From contig NZ_CP073315.1 of assembly GCF_018140925.1 (NCBI RefSeq), positions 1,178,001-1,242,000 of the forward strand: a DNA stretch of 64,000 nucleotides, given 5' to 3'. Positions 30,663-39,436 of the stretch are shown here, piece by piece. The DNA comes from Psychrobacillus sp. INOP01 (GTDB lineage Bacteria; Bacillota; Bacilli; Bacillales_A; Planococcaceae). The position numbers and the translations under genes were made by a program. Numbering within the stretch: position 1 is the first letter of the stretch; every line of letters begins with the position of its first letter. The notes beneath the pieces were generated by a model. That model saw nothing but the letters and a program-made list of their open reading frames with translations. It was not told the DNA's origin and did not search any database.

Positions 30663-30786
30663 GATTGGAGTGAAAGGCGGCGACTCCAGCGGGAACAGTA
30701 GTAAGGCTAAGCCTCCTCGACTTGCATTTGCAAGTCGAGGAGGCTTAACTTCTGCCTGCGGAATGCGTCCGCTTGAAACGGAAATC
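30663..30786 (+). repeat. Short copy of the GC-rich 3' module of the long repeat
   Basis: Only the 3' module is present, from GATTGGAGTG to GGAAATCAAC, forming terminal inverted ends. Its interior is a perfect 18-bp stem (30708-30725 against 30730-30747, loop ATTT), different in sequence from the stems in the other copies. It lies between fumA and pfeT, both on the plus strand. Confidence 0.88.
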
Positions 30787-30840
30787 AACGTTATTCGGAT
30801 TTCACTATTTAGTAAGCTTTTATGAAATTAATTCATTCAG

Positions 30841-30877
30841 TTGACTTATAATAACTTCTAAATTATAATAATTATAA
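30841..30877 (+). promoter_or_regulatory. PerR-type operator and promoter of pfeT
   Basis: TTGACT (30841-30846), 17 bp, TATAAT (30864-30869). The sequence TTATAATAATTATAA (30863-30877) matches the PerR box consensus TTATAATNATTATAA at every position and overlaps the -10. Peroxide- and iron-dependent repression of pfeT is inferred. Confidence 0.88.
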
Positions 30878-30892
30878 ATTAGTAATAAATAT

Positions 30893-30922
30893 AAAATGGA
30901 TTTCCTATTGGAAGTCCATTTT
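30893..30922 (+). promoter_or_regulatory. Hairpin in the pfeT 5' leader
   Basis: AAAATGGATTTCC (30893-30905) pairs with GGAAGTCCATTTT (30910-30922), followed by TCTTCATTT. It lies between the promoter and the ribosome site and looks like a weak terminator or a 5' stabilising stem. Confidence 0.5.
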
Positions 30923-30975
30923 CTTCATTTATATGGACTATTAATATTGAAATTCATTATCAAGGAGGTTTTTAT

Positions 30976-32886
30976 ATGACAACGATTACCGAAAGGAAAT
31001 CTACCACAATTTTTCTTAAACCTATACTGGCCAATGCAGAATTGGTAGCAGCTCTTTTTTCTGGAATACTAATTCTAATAGCATGGCTTTTAGGTAATGC
31101 ACAGCAAGAAACAGCATCAATCATTTTCTACTTACTAGCATTTGTAATAGGTGGATATGCAAAAGCCAAAGAAGGTTTAATAGAAACTTTTAAAGAAAAA
31201 GAGTTAAACGTGGAGTTGTTAATGATATTAGCAGCAATAGGCTCTTCCATCATCGGCTATTGGACAGAAGGAGCAATCCTAATATTTATATTCGCAGTAA
31301 GTGGTGCACTAGAAACGTACACGATGAATAAAAGCAAAAAGGAAATTTCTTCTCTTATGGAGCTTCAGCCAGAAGAGGCATTGCGATTAAATAGTGATGG
31401 CACTACTTCACGCATCGCAGTGAGTGAGCTTGTTGTAGGTAATCAGCTTATTGTAAAACCAGGTGAACGTATTCCCGCAGATGGCAAAGTAATAAGCGGT
31501 ACAACTGCTATTGACGAATCCGCAATAAGTGGCGAATCCATTCCTGTAACTAAACAACTACATGATGAACTATTCGCAGGTACAGTTAATATGAGCGGTG
31601 CTATTACAATGGAAATGACGAAGGCAAACAAGGACTCACTTTTCCAAAAGATTATCAATCTTGTTCAAACAGCTCAGGATGAAAAATCACCTGCTCAGCA
31701 GTTTATTGAACGCTTTGAGAGTACTTATGTGAAAGTTGTTTTAATTACCGTAGCATTCATGCTGTTTCTCCCTCACTTTCTACTTGATTGGGACTGGAAC
31801 ACAACATTCTATCGCTCAATGGTTTTATTGGTAGTGGCATCACCATGCGCACTTGTAGCATCTATCATGCCTGCTACTTTAGCAGCGATTTCTAACGGTG
31901 CTAAAGTAGGTATATTATTTAAAGGTGGAGTACATTTAGAAAATGTCAGTGAAATGAGAGCAATTGCATTAGACAAAACAGGTACGCTAACAACTGGTAA
32001 ACCAGTCGTTACAGACTTTTTAGTTCGACCAGATTTAGATAGAATATTAACTTTAACAACGCTTGCAACTATCGAGGGGCAATCCAACCATCCGCTAGCC
32101 CAAGCAATTACAGCTTTCGCAAAATTAGAAGGTGTAGGACATCTCCCTCCAATCCATATTGAAGATAAACCTGGCTTTGGAGTCCAGGCTATAATTGACG
32201 GAGAAACAGTTTTAGTAGGAAAACCTGATTTTGTAATTAAAAACGATGCATTTACATTTCATAACGGGATTGCTTCCTCGCTTGCGGAAGAAGGAAAAAC
32301 AGTTATCTTTATGCGAGACGATAAAGGGATCGCTGCTGCTGTTGCGCTAAAAGATACGGTTCGAGAAGAGGCAAAAACTGCCATTAAGCAACTTCAATTA
32401 CTCGGTATTAAAACAGTAATGCTTACAGGAGACAATGAGAAAACGGCAAGCGTAATTGCCAAAGAGGCTGGAATTGATCAATATATTGCCGAATGTCTAC
32501 CAGAAACTAAAGTTAAGCATATGAAAGAATTACTTAAGGAACATAGATTTGTTGGGATGGTTGGAGATGGCATCAATGATGCTCCTGCACTTGCAACAGC
32601 AACAACAGGATTCGCCATGGGAGAGGGTACAGATGTAGCTCTAGAAACAGCAGATATCGTTCTTATGAAAAATGATTTGTCTAAAATTGCGTATGCAGTG
32701 AAAATGTCACGTAAAATGCGTCGGATCGTTAAGCAGAACATCGTATTTTCAATAACTGTAATCATGCTTTTAGTCGTCTCAAATTTCCTTCAAGTGGTAG
32801 ACCTGCCATTGGGAGTTATCGGTCATGAAGGCAGTACCATATTAGTTATATTAAATGGACTGCGAATGCTGAATAGAAATATTTAA
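30976..32886 (+). CDS. pfeT: P1B4-type metal efflux ATPase PfeT (formerly ZosA)
   Basis: Metal-exporting P-type ATPase, 636 residues, matching B. subtilis PfeT (ZosA) in size. There is no N-terminal metal-binding domain. Features in order: actuator loop SGESIP, SPCALV in helix 6, phosphorylation site DKTGTLTTG, GDGINDAP hinge, and HEGST in the last helix pair, which together define the P1B4 class. In B. subtilis this protein exports Fe(II) under PerR control; the perfect PerR box here supports the same role. AAGGAGG precedes the ATG. Confidence 0.93.
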   Translation: MTTITERKSTTIFLKPILANAELVAALFSGILILIAWLLGNAQQETASIIFYLLAFVIGGYAKAKEGLIETFKEKELNVELLMILAAIGSSIIGYWTEGAILIFIFAVSGALETYTMNKSKKEISSLMELQPEEALRLNSDGTTSRIAVSELVVGNQLIVKPGERIPADGKVISGTTAIDESAISGESIPVTKQLHDELFAGTVNMSGAITMEMTKANKDSLFQKIINLVQTAQDEKSPAQQFIERFESTYVKVVLITVAFMLFLPHFLLDWDWNTTFYRSMVLLVVASPCALVASIMPATLAAISNGAKVGILFKGGVHLENVSEMRAIALDKTGTLTTGKPVVTDFLVRPDLDRILTLTTLATIEGQSNHPLAQAITAFAKLEGVGHLPPIHIEDKPGFGVQAIIDGETVLVGKPDFVIKNDAFTFHNGIASSLAEEGKTVIFMRDDKGIAAAVALKDTVREEAKTAIKQLQLLGIKTVMLTGDNEKTASVIAKEAGIDQYIAECLPETKVKHMKELLKEHRFVGMVGDGINDAPALATATTGFAMGEGTDVALETADIVLMKNDLSKIAYAVKMSRKMRRIVKQNIVFSITVIMLLVVSNFLQVVDLPLGVIGHEGSTILVILNGLRMLNRNI

Positions 32887-32918
32887 GTGAACTATGAAAA
32901 ACCGGAAAAAAAGCAGCC

Positions 32919-33515
32919 GATCCTTCTAGGTTAAAACCTGTTTCGATCGTTTCCGAAGTGCTTTGGACCGACGTTTTGCCATAGGATTACCGAGTGAATT
33001 TGTAGTGAGTATTGGTTGTGACAGCCGTCACAACCAATACTCACTTTTTCGGTAATCTTATGGCGGTTGCCTGTCCCTCGTCCTTCTACAACTATTAGAA
33101 ACAGGTTAGTGCGTTATTGGATAACTAGAGAAAAGATACTTTCCTATTAATAGGTAAGCGCCAGAAGATACAATTTCTGGCGCCATTTCGCTTCTTTAGT
33201 AGGTAAACACTCACTATTTCTCTTTATTTCCACTAGTAAAAGAAAATTGTCTGCTTTCCTCTATCATCGAAAAATAGTATTTCTACTTCATCAGCGATTA
33301 CCAATCATTTTATCCCTACATTTGCTTTGACTAATCTTATCATCTAAGCGACATGCTTCGCCAAATCTTATAGTGGAGTACTACCCGCTATTTGATTGGA
33401 GTGCAAGGTGGCGACTTCAGCGGGAACAGCGAGAAAGTCGAGACCCCGCAAGTAGCGTAGCGAACGAGGAGGCTAGACCTCGCCCGCGGAAAGCGTCCAC
33501 CTGGAACGGAAATCA
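32919..33515 (+). repeat. Long structured intergenic repeat, copy B
   Basis: Begins 33 bp after the pfeT stop in a 725-bp convergent gap. The central stem is perfect over 19 bp (33004-33022 against 33027-33045, loop AGCC), enclosed by ATTACCGA (32986-32993) pairing with TCGGTAAT (33049-33056). The shared CTTATGGCG, the AT-rich middle and the 3' module (about 33393-33515) follow. This copy's 3' module has only a weak internal stem (GCGAG / CTCGC). Confidence 0.9.
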
Positions 33516-33591
33516 CAGCATTATTCATTCTCTCAAGTTCCATGAGCCCTGTATTCACGGGACCCTTTTATATACCTTCTTAATCTTTATA

Positions 33592-33632
33592 CAAAAACAA
33601 AAGGACCGCGGCTAGATGCGTCCTTCTGTTTC
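33592..33632 (-). terminator. Terminator overlapping the end of the YihY gene
   Basis: AAACAAAAGGAC pairs with GTCCTTCTGTTT (one bulge). It begins inside the last codons of the gene, with A-rich sequence giving T on the minus strand. Confidence 0.6.
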
Positions 33633-34583
33633 TTTTTTTTCTAATGCTATTTTACGTTCCTGCATAACTGCATTTATTTGACCACCAACCAACAAAATGA
33701 TTCCCGAAATATATAACCATAACATTAATACAATAATCCCACCGATACTTCCATAAGTAGAAGAATAGTTAGAGAAATTACTAACATAGAAAGAGAATCC
33801 TAATGATACGATAATCCAACCAAATGCTGCAAAAGCAGCTCCTGGTAGCACACTTCTTAAGAATAATTTTGTATTTGGAACTATCCAATACAAGGCGATC
33901 AATACAATAAACATAATTAACGGACTAATCGTCCATCTTAAACTATTCCAAAGCTTTACAAAGCTTTCTTCAAAACCAAAGTATGAAAATAGAATTGAAC
34001 CAATTTGTTGACCGAAGACCGGTAATACTAGCGCTACCATAAATAACATAATCATTAATAACGTAAATACGATAGATAATAGTCTGACGATGAAAAAGGG
34101 TCTTGTTTCTTCGAGTTCATATGAACGGTTTAACGATTTTACAATTGCATTCATCCCATTCGAAGCAGACCAAATCGTACCAATAATCCCGATGGATAGT
34201 AACCCACCGTTCCTATTTGCCAAAACTTCAGATAATGTTTCCTCAATTAGAATATATACGTCCTGTGGAGCATAGTTTTCTAAAAGACGAAAGACTTGTG
34301 CCTCGTCCAAGTTTAAGTACGGCAACAAGGTTATTATGAAAATTAATAACGGAAATAAAGATAATAGGAAGAAATAGGCTAATTGAGCTGCAAAGCCTGC
34401 AATATCCGTTTTCTGAATATGTAGTATTAAATGCTTTATGTAACCTGACCATGTAGTAAGATCATGATGCACTTCTTCCTTCTTTTCCTTCTTTTTTATA
34501 TTTAGAAATTTTAACTTCGCAAACCAGCTATTGTTTGAGGATGAAGTTTTATTATTTTCTTTTGTCTCATTAAATTCTTTCAC
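33612..34583 (-). CDS. yfkH: YihY/BrkB family membrane protein (YfkH-like)
   Basis: A 323-residue inner-membrane protein. A charged N-terminal region of about 50 residues is followed by six hydrophobic helices, with the family pattern TDIAGFAAQLAYFFLLSLFPLL in the first and YGSIGGIIVLMLWLYISG near the end. Once thought to be RNase BN; that assignment was withdrawn, and no function is agreed. Start is GTG at 34583 after AAAGGAGAGG. Probably co-transcribed with the YtxH gene 26 bp upstream. Confidence 0.85.
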   Translation of the reverse strand: MKEFNETKENNKTSSSNNSWFAKLKFLNIKKKEKKEEVHHDLTTWSGYIKHLILHIQKTDIAGFAAQLAYFFLLSLFPLLIFIITLLPYLNLDEAQVFRLLENYAPQDVYILIEETLSEVLANRNGGLLSIGIIGTIWSASNGMNAIVKSLNRSYELEETRPFFIVRLLSIVFTLLMIMLFMVALVLPVFGQQIGSILFSYFGFEESFVKLWNSLRWTISPLIMFIVLIALYWIVPNTKLFLRSVLPGAAFAAFGWIIVSLGFSFYVSNFSNYSSTYGSIGGIIVLMLWLYISGIILLVGGQINAVMQERKIALEKKETEGRI

Positions 34584-34609
34584 TCCATCCTCTCCTTTCT
34601 TAGCAAAGA

Positions 34610-34993
34610 TTACTTTTTTGGTTCAAAAATACTTTTTTCTTCCTTTTCGGGAACTACTATTGATTTGTACTCCTCTTTTGATTGGGAGAATGTATCTTTT
34701 GTATCAGTTAATATGGTTTTCACCTGTGGTGTAATTTCTTTAGCCTCTTTCACTTTTTCAGTTAAATACATTGCATCCGATGAAAACTGATCGTAGACAG
34801 ATTTCCATTTGGTTATTTGATGTTCGATATTTGTTTTTAATTCTTCCCTATTTTTGCTGTAATACTGAATTTCATTTCGAATGTATCTTGTTTTGTTCAT
34901 AACTGAATCTCTTGTTTTTCTATCGAGCATCGTTAAAGCACCACCAATAACAGCACCACATATAATTCCTTTTACAAATTTATTTTCACTCAT
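34610..34993 (-). CDS. YtxH domain-containing protein
   Basis: A 127-residue protein with one short N-terminal hydrophobic segment (VKGIICGAVIGGALTML) followed by a basic patch and a long coiled-coil-prone region, the usual YtxH plan. Members are often general-stress proteins attached to the membrane. The start at 34993 has GGAGG a few bases upstream; five extra codons are rejected. No sigma-B promoter could be read with confidence. Likely first gene of a two-gene unit with the YihY protein. Confidence 0.78.
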   Translation of the reverse strand: MSENKFVKGIICGAVIGGALTMLDRKTRDSVMNKTRYIRNEIQYYSKNREELKTNIEHQITKWKSVYDQFSSDAMYLTEKVKEAKEITPQVKTILTDTKDTFSQSKEEYKSIVVPEKEEKSIFEPKK

Positions 34994-35193
34994 CCAAATT
35001 ACCTCCAAATTTATCTATGTAGATGCTTTAATTATACCCTCACTAAAATAGAATCAAACAATATTTTCATTTATTTAAAAAATAGGCTTGACTAGTACTC
35101 GGAATTTTACGAATATTGTAACAAGGATAAATAATTTGAAAGGATGATAGATTTCATTTTGATAATGGATAAAAAACTTGGGGGTTATTGTCG

Positions 35194-36552
35194 ATGGAGA
35201 AATTGAATGAGTTTTTAGGGTCTGTTTCAACCTTTTTATGGGGTATTCCACTTCTGGTATTAATAGTAGGTACGGGTATTTATTTGACTGTTCGTTTAGG
35301 AGTTTTACAATTACGCTTGTTGCCTGCTGCGTTAAAGCAAGTTTTCTCCAAAAATCATGATAAGTCAGCAGAAGGCGATATTTCACAGTTTCAGGCTCTT
35401 ACGACAGCATTAGCTGCGACAGTGGGGACTGGTAATATTGTTGGGGTTGCCACTGCTGTAGTTTTGGGTGGACCAGGTGCAATATTCTGGATGTGGGTAT
35501 CCGCATTCTTCGGAATGGCAACAAAGTATGGAGAAGCGGTACTAGCCGTTAAGTATCGTGTGAAAGATGCTAATGGTGAAATGGCCGGCGGACCTATGTA
35601 TTATTTAGAGCATGGTTTAAAACAAAAGTGGCTAGCTGTCCTTTTCGCAATTTTTGGGGCAATTGCAGCATTCGGTATCGGTAATGGAACACAATCCAAT
35701 TCCGTTGCGGGAGTAGTTAACGCAACATTTGGTATTGAAACTTGGATTACTGGAATTGTGTTAACTGTTTTTGCTGCATTAGTTATTTTAGGTGGCATTA
35801 AATCAATCGGTAAGGTTACGGCAGTTTTTGTTCCTGTAATGGCGATATTCTATGTAGCTGCCGGACTAATTGTAATGATTATGAATGTTACTGCTATTCC
35901 TGAAGCATTTGCTACGATTTTCAAGATGGCATTTTCAGGTGAAGCGGCTGCAGGTGGTGCAATCGGTGCTGCCATAAGATACGGTATTGCTCGTGGGGTA
36001 TTCTCCAATGAGGCAGGTTTAGGATCTGCTCCTATTGCTGCGGCTGCTGCAAAAACAGATCTTGCAGGTCGACAAGGTCTTATCTCGATGACTCAGGTGT
36101 TCTTTGATACATTTATCATTTGTTCAATTACTGGTATCACAATTGTCATGTCAGGAATATATACGGATAAAAGTTTAGCTGCAAATGAACTAACAACAGG
36201 AGCATTCGGTCACTTCTTAGGTGACTTTGGACCAATTGTAGTAGCAATTGGATTGATCTTCTTTGCCTCATCCACGATAATTGGTTGGGCTTATTACGGA
36301 GAGAAATGTTTCCAATATTTATTTAAAAATCCTTCACTACTAATTGTGTATCGTATTGCATTCGTAGTGATGGTATTTGTTGGATCTGTTATTTCACTAG
36401 ATCTAATCTGGACTTTCTCTGATATTACCAATGCATTAATGGCAATTCCTAACTTAATCGGACTTCTCGGACTTTCTGGTGTAATTATTTATGAAACGAA
36501 AAAAATTCAGGAGAAGTTAAAGGAAGAAAAAAAGGTTGAAAAATCTATTTAG
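35194..36552 (+). CDS. alsT: Alanine/glycine:cation symporter (AgcS family, AlsT-like)
   Basis: Sodium- or proton-coupled amino-acid importer, 452 residues, about 11 helices. Family signatures include FQALTTALAATVGTGNIVGV, GPGAIFWMWVSAFFGMATKY and the FSNEAGLGSAPIAAA stretch. Alanine, glycine or glutamine are possible substrates. ATG at 35194 is preferred to TTG six bases earlier because the spacing from TGGGGGTT is better. Monocistronic or with the small DUF1128 gene 65 bp downstream. Confidence 0.9.
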   Translation: MEKLNEFLGSVSTFLWGIPLLVLIVGTGIYLTVRLGVLQLRLLPAALKQVFSKNHDKSAEGDISQFQALTTALAATVGTGNIVGVATAVVLGGPGAIFWMWVSAFFGMATKYGEAVLAVKYRVKDANGEMAGGPMYYLEHGLKQKWLAVLFAIFGAIAAFGIGNGTQSNSVAGVVNATFGIETWITGIVLTVFAALVILGGIKSIGKVTAVFVPVMAIFYVAAGLIVMIMNVTAIPEAFATIFKMAFSGEAAAGGAIGAAIRYGIARGVFSNEAGLGSAPIAAAAAKTDLAGRQGLISMTQVFFDTFIICSITGITIVMSGIYTDKSLAANELTTGAFGHFLGDFGPIVVAIGLIFFASSTIIGWAYYGEKCFQYLFKNPSLLIVYRIAFVVMVFVGSVISLDLIWTFSDITNALMAIPNLIGLLGLSGVIIYETKKIQEKLKEEKKVEKSI

Positions 36553-36617
36553 TGTTTGACATTGTAGGCGTAGAGTGAAATGATTAATTCTAATGTATGA
36601 AAGGCAGGTTACAACGG

Positions 36618-36839
36618 ATGAATCTATCACAACCCTCAGCAGAAAATGTAACGTATATGATTGAGACTATTAAAGAGAAACTTCGTATGGTCAACGTAGA
36701 TGCAATGAGATCAGAAGATTTTAATGCAACACAATACGAAGATCTTGTTTACTTATACGAAATGGTTAAAAAACGAGATACTTTCAGCCCAAGTGAAATG
36801 CAAGCAATTGCATCTGAGCTAGGAAACTTAAGAAAATAA
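36618..36839 (+). CDS. yfkK: DUF1128 / UPF0435 family protein (YfkK-like)
   Basis: A 73-residue helical protein of unknown function. The pattern [17 protein letters not shown] and [18 protein letters not shown] are typical of UPF0435. The start at 36618 follows AAAGGCAGG by about ten bases; seven upstream codons of open frame are discarded. It is followed by a strong terminator. Confidence 0.83.
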   Translation: MNLSQPSAENVTYMIETIKEKLRMVNVDAMRSEDFNATQYEDLVYLYEMVKKRDTFSPSEMQAIASELGNLRK

Positions 36840-36859
36840 GAAACACAATTAGATTTATT

Positions 36860-36900
36860 AAAATGGTTGGTCATGATATATTTCATGACCAACCATTTTT
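36860..36900 (+). terminator. Terminator of yfkK
   Basis: Perfect 17-bp stem (36860-36876 against 36883-36899) containing TGGTTGGTCATGA / TCATGACCAACCA, with T7 following. Confidence 0.95.
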
Positions 36901-36970
36901 TTATATAAAATATAATGACTATATCTATGATGACTTTAGAAAGTCATCTACCCCTCACTAGCATTCACTA

Positions 36971-37121
36971 GGATGTGCGCCTTCCAAGCCGCATGAGCGC
37001 GAAGAATGAGACTTCAAAAGGGATGAAGGAGCGGGCCGCTTTTGCTGCGACGAGCTTTGCGCAGGAGCAATAGCGACACATCCTTGATGGCTCATGCGTA
37101 GCGTGCGGCAAGCGCACATCC
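36971..37121. repeat. GC-rich intergenic element with long inverted ends
   Basis: GGATGTGCGC (36971-36980) and GCGCACATCC (37112-37121) are perfect inverted ends. Inside, GCCGCATGAGC faces GCTCATGCGTAGC and GCGGC. The core includes GCGACGAG and CGCAGGAGCA, also found in copy C of the long repeat. The following 140 bp up to the psuG terminator hold nothing I can identify. Any reading frame here is a by-product of the repeat. Confidence 0.7.
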
Positions 37122-37267
37122 GTATAGAAAGGATCTATATAGAAAGAATACCTCTTCGTAGCTATTTACTTGCGATTATCAGACGTTTACATGCGGAACG
37201 GGAAATTTATCCACTTCTACTCATGCCCGTAGAAAGGATAACCTTGTCTACAATGGACCCGCACTAT

Positions 37268-37315
37268 ATAAAAAAGGGCTATTCATTGTCATCTTACTGA
37301 CAATGGATAGCCCTT
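37268..37315 (-). terminator. Terminator of psuK-psuG
   Basis: Perfect 18-bp stem AAGGGCTATTCATTGTCA / TGACAATGGATAGCCCTT (one wobble position), with six A before it giving T on the minus strand. Just after the psuG stop. Confidence 0.92.
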
Positions 37316-37319
37316 ACTA

Positions 37320-38231
37320 TTATAGATTATTTAATTCAACTGCAATTTTAGATCCAACTCGAGCATTATTATAAACAAGTTCGATATTAGCCTCTAAAGA
37401 TTTTCCTTCTGTTAGTTCTTTTACTTTTCCTAACAAGAATGGAGTTACATCTTTTCCTTTAATGCCATTCTCTTCAGCTTCTTGTAGAGCAGATTGGATG
37501 ATCGTATTAATATAAGAATCTTCCAATGAATGTTCTGTAGGAATAGGATTTGCAATTACTGCTCCACCATTTAAACCAAGATCCCATTTAGCTTTCAGCA
37601 TTTCTGCTACTTCTTTTTCGTTGTTTAAACGGAAATTCGCATTGAATTCACTTGTAGTTGTATAAAATGCTGGGAAAGAATCTGTTTGGTAGCCTACTAC
37701 TGGAACACCTTTAGTTTCTAAGTATTCTAATGTTAAACCAATATCTAAAATAGATTTTGCACCGGCACAAACTACAGCTACATTTGTATTTGATAGTTCT
37801 TCTAAATCTGCTGAGATGTCCATAGTCGTTTCTGCGCCTCTATGCACACCACCGATTCCACCTGTAACAAATAACTTAATGCCAGCCATTTCTGCACAAA
37901 TCATTGTTGTTGCTACTGTCGTTGCACCAATTTCTTTTGAAGATACAACATAAGCAAGATCTCTTCTAGAAGTTTTTCTAGCATCTTTGCTTGTTCCTAG
38001 CGTTTCTAACTCTTCATCGGATAAACCAATTTTAATCTTCCCGTCCATGATAGCAATAGTCGCTGGAACAGCACCATTGTCACGCACAATTTGTTCTACT
38101 TTTCTAGCCGTTTCAACATTTTGAGGGTATGGCATACCATGAGAGATAATCGTCGATTCTAACGCTACGATAGCTTTTCCTTCTTGCATTCCTTTTGCTA
38201 CTTCTTCTGAATAAGTGATGTATTGTTTCAT
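37320..38231 (-). CDS. psuG: Pseudouridine-5'-phosphate glycosidase
   Basis: Cleaves the C-glycosidic bond of pseudouridine 5'-phosphate to uracil and ribose 5-phosphate. 303 residues. The motifs [30 protein letters not shown] and the lysine-containing SRRDLAYV and GAKSILDIG segments are those of the PsuG fold. Its ATG overlaps the psuK stop by four bases, so the kinase and glycosidase are made together and form the complete two-step pathway. Ends at a strong terminator. Confidence 0.93.
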   Translation of the reverse strand: MKQYITYSEEVAKGMQEGKAIVALESTIISHGMPYPQNVETARKVEQIVRDNGAVPATIAIMDGKIKIGLSDEELETLGTSKDARKTSRRDLAYVVSSKEIGATTVATTMICAEMAGIKLFVTGGIGGVHRGAETTMDISADLEELSNTNVAVVCAGAKSILDIGLTLEYLETKGVPVVGYQTDSFPAFYTTTSEFNANFRLNNEKEVAEMLKAKWDLGLNGGAVIANPIPTEHSLEDSYINTIIQSALQEAEENGIKGKDVTPFLLGKVKELTEGKSLEANIELVYNNARVGSKIAVELNNL

Positions 38232-39328
38232 TTTATATTTTCCTCCATCTCATTAGTTAAATTATTTCGGGAAAGCTCTGTTCTTACTGTATCGCTTGAG
38301 CGAATAGTTTTACTTGCGTTCATCATACCTGTTTGTATGGTCATCGTAATATCCTCACCATTCAACCAAGCATATAAAGTAGCGGAAACAAATGCGTCCC
38401 CGGCACCAGTTACATCAATTACATCCTCTACCTGCATTGCTGGAAAATAGGACGTTTCCATGTCACTACCTGCGTACATTATACCCTCACTACCCCAGGT
38501 TATAACTACACGTGAAATACCCTTTTGCACAAATTGTCTTGTTGCTTCTTTCCACGATTCTTTATCCTCAACATTCATACCTAAATACGTTTCTGCTTCA
38601 TCTTTATTGGCGATTAACCATTCAATCCCCTCTAATGATTCAGGCATTCTATTCATTTTCGGGGAAGATACAGGTATTAATGCCAATGGTATGTTATGTC
38701 CAACTGAAACAGTTCGGATATATTCAATCACTTCTTTTGAGCAGTTCATATCTATAATGATGAGCTGAGCATTCGTCAAATGAGCTTCATGTTTTTTTAA
38801 ATAATCTACAGTCAACTGTTCATAGATATCCATATTTGCTAAAGCAAGAAGCATTTCGCCATTTGAATCTAGCACCGCAGAGTATGTTCCTGTTGTGTAA
38901 TTAGGTAGCTTTTCAATGGAAAATAAATTCATCCAATTACTAGAAGCTTTTTCAATAGCTTCATATTCCATATCTGTCCCTACAACAGATAACAAACGTA
39001 CAGCATGTCCTAGTCTACCTAAGTTTTCTGCAATATTCCTTGCAACCCCTCCTACGCTTTGTAAGCTTGATGTAGGATTAGATGTACCCATTTGGAGCCC
39101 ATTGATTAGCGTATATTTTCTGTCTACATTTGCTCCGCCAATGCAAATAATTTCTTTGTTCTCGGGTAAAATATAAGCTCTTCCTGTGATGTTCCCATTT
39201 TTTATTAATTGGGAAATAATATTAGCAACGGCTGGTCTAGACATGTTTAGTTCATTTGCTATTTCCATTTGGGATGCATATGGATTTTCCCGGAGATACT
39301 TTAAAATATTTATTTCTTTTGTATTCAT
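38228..39328 (-). CDS. psuK: Pseudouridine kinase with N-terminal winged helix
   Basis: PfkB-family kinase, 366 residues, with an additional helix-turn-helix domain at residues 1-55 ([22 protein letters not shown]). The kinase begins at [12 protein letters not shown] and ends with the PfkB signature DVTGAGDAF holding the catalytic Asp. With psuG it degrades pseudouridine. The DNA-binding domain suggests a self-contained regulator, and two direct repeats overlap its own promoter. Start at 39328 after AAGGAAGG. Confidence 0.88.
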   Translation of the reverse strand: MNTKEINILKYLRENPYASQMEIANELNMSRPAVANIISQLIKNGNITGRAYILPENKEIICIGGANVDRKYTLINGLQMGTSNPTSSLQSVGGVARNIAENLGRLGHAVRLLSVVGTDMEYEAIEKASSNWMNLFSIEKLPNYTTGTYSAVLDSNGEMLLALANMDIYEQLTVDYLKKHEAHLTNAQLIIIDMNCSKEVIEYIRTVSVGHNIPLALIPVSSPKMNRMPESLEGIEWLIANKDEAETYLGMNVEDKESWKEATRQFVQKGISRVVITWGSEGIMYAGSDMETSYFPAMQVEDVIDVTGAGDAFVSATLYAWLNGEDITMTIQTGMMNASKTIRSSDTVRTELSRNNLTNEMEENIK

Positions 39329-39354
39329 TTTAAGTACACCTTCCTTCTAAACTG

Positions 39355-39395
39355 AACTTTTGTTTTAATTATAAACTTTTGTTTTAAAAAGTCAA
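39355..39395 (-). promoter_or_regulatory. psuK promoter with two 14-bp direct-repeat operators
   Basis: Minus strand TTGACT (39395-39390), 16 bp, TATAAT (39373-39368). TTAAAACAAAAGTT occurs exactly twice, at 39387-39374 (filling the spacer to within two bases) and at 39368-39355 (just past the -10), 19 bp apart. This layout suits repression by the winged helix of PsuK. Confidence 0.7.
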
Positions 39396-39428
39396 ATAAA
39401 AACTGACAACAATTATTCTGTTGTCAGC
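39396..39428 (-). terminator. Terminator of motA-motB
   Basis: CTGACAACA (39403-39411) pairs with TGTTGTCAG (39419-39427), and T5 follows on the minus strand. It stands between motB and the psuK promoter. Confidence 0.85.
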
Positions 39429-39436
39429 TTTCACTT

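Noticed and set aside
33373-33615. 80-codon frame with a DWSARWRLQ-like start
   Set aside because: It lies in the GC-rich 3' module of repeat copy B. The matching frame in copy C (48902-49102) diverges and is shifted, there is no ribosome site, and the interior is structural.
37094-37300. 68-codon frame before psuG
   Set aside because: Covers the inverted-repeat element and the psuG terminator; no plausible start signal.
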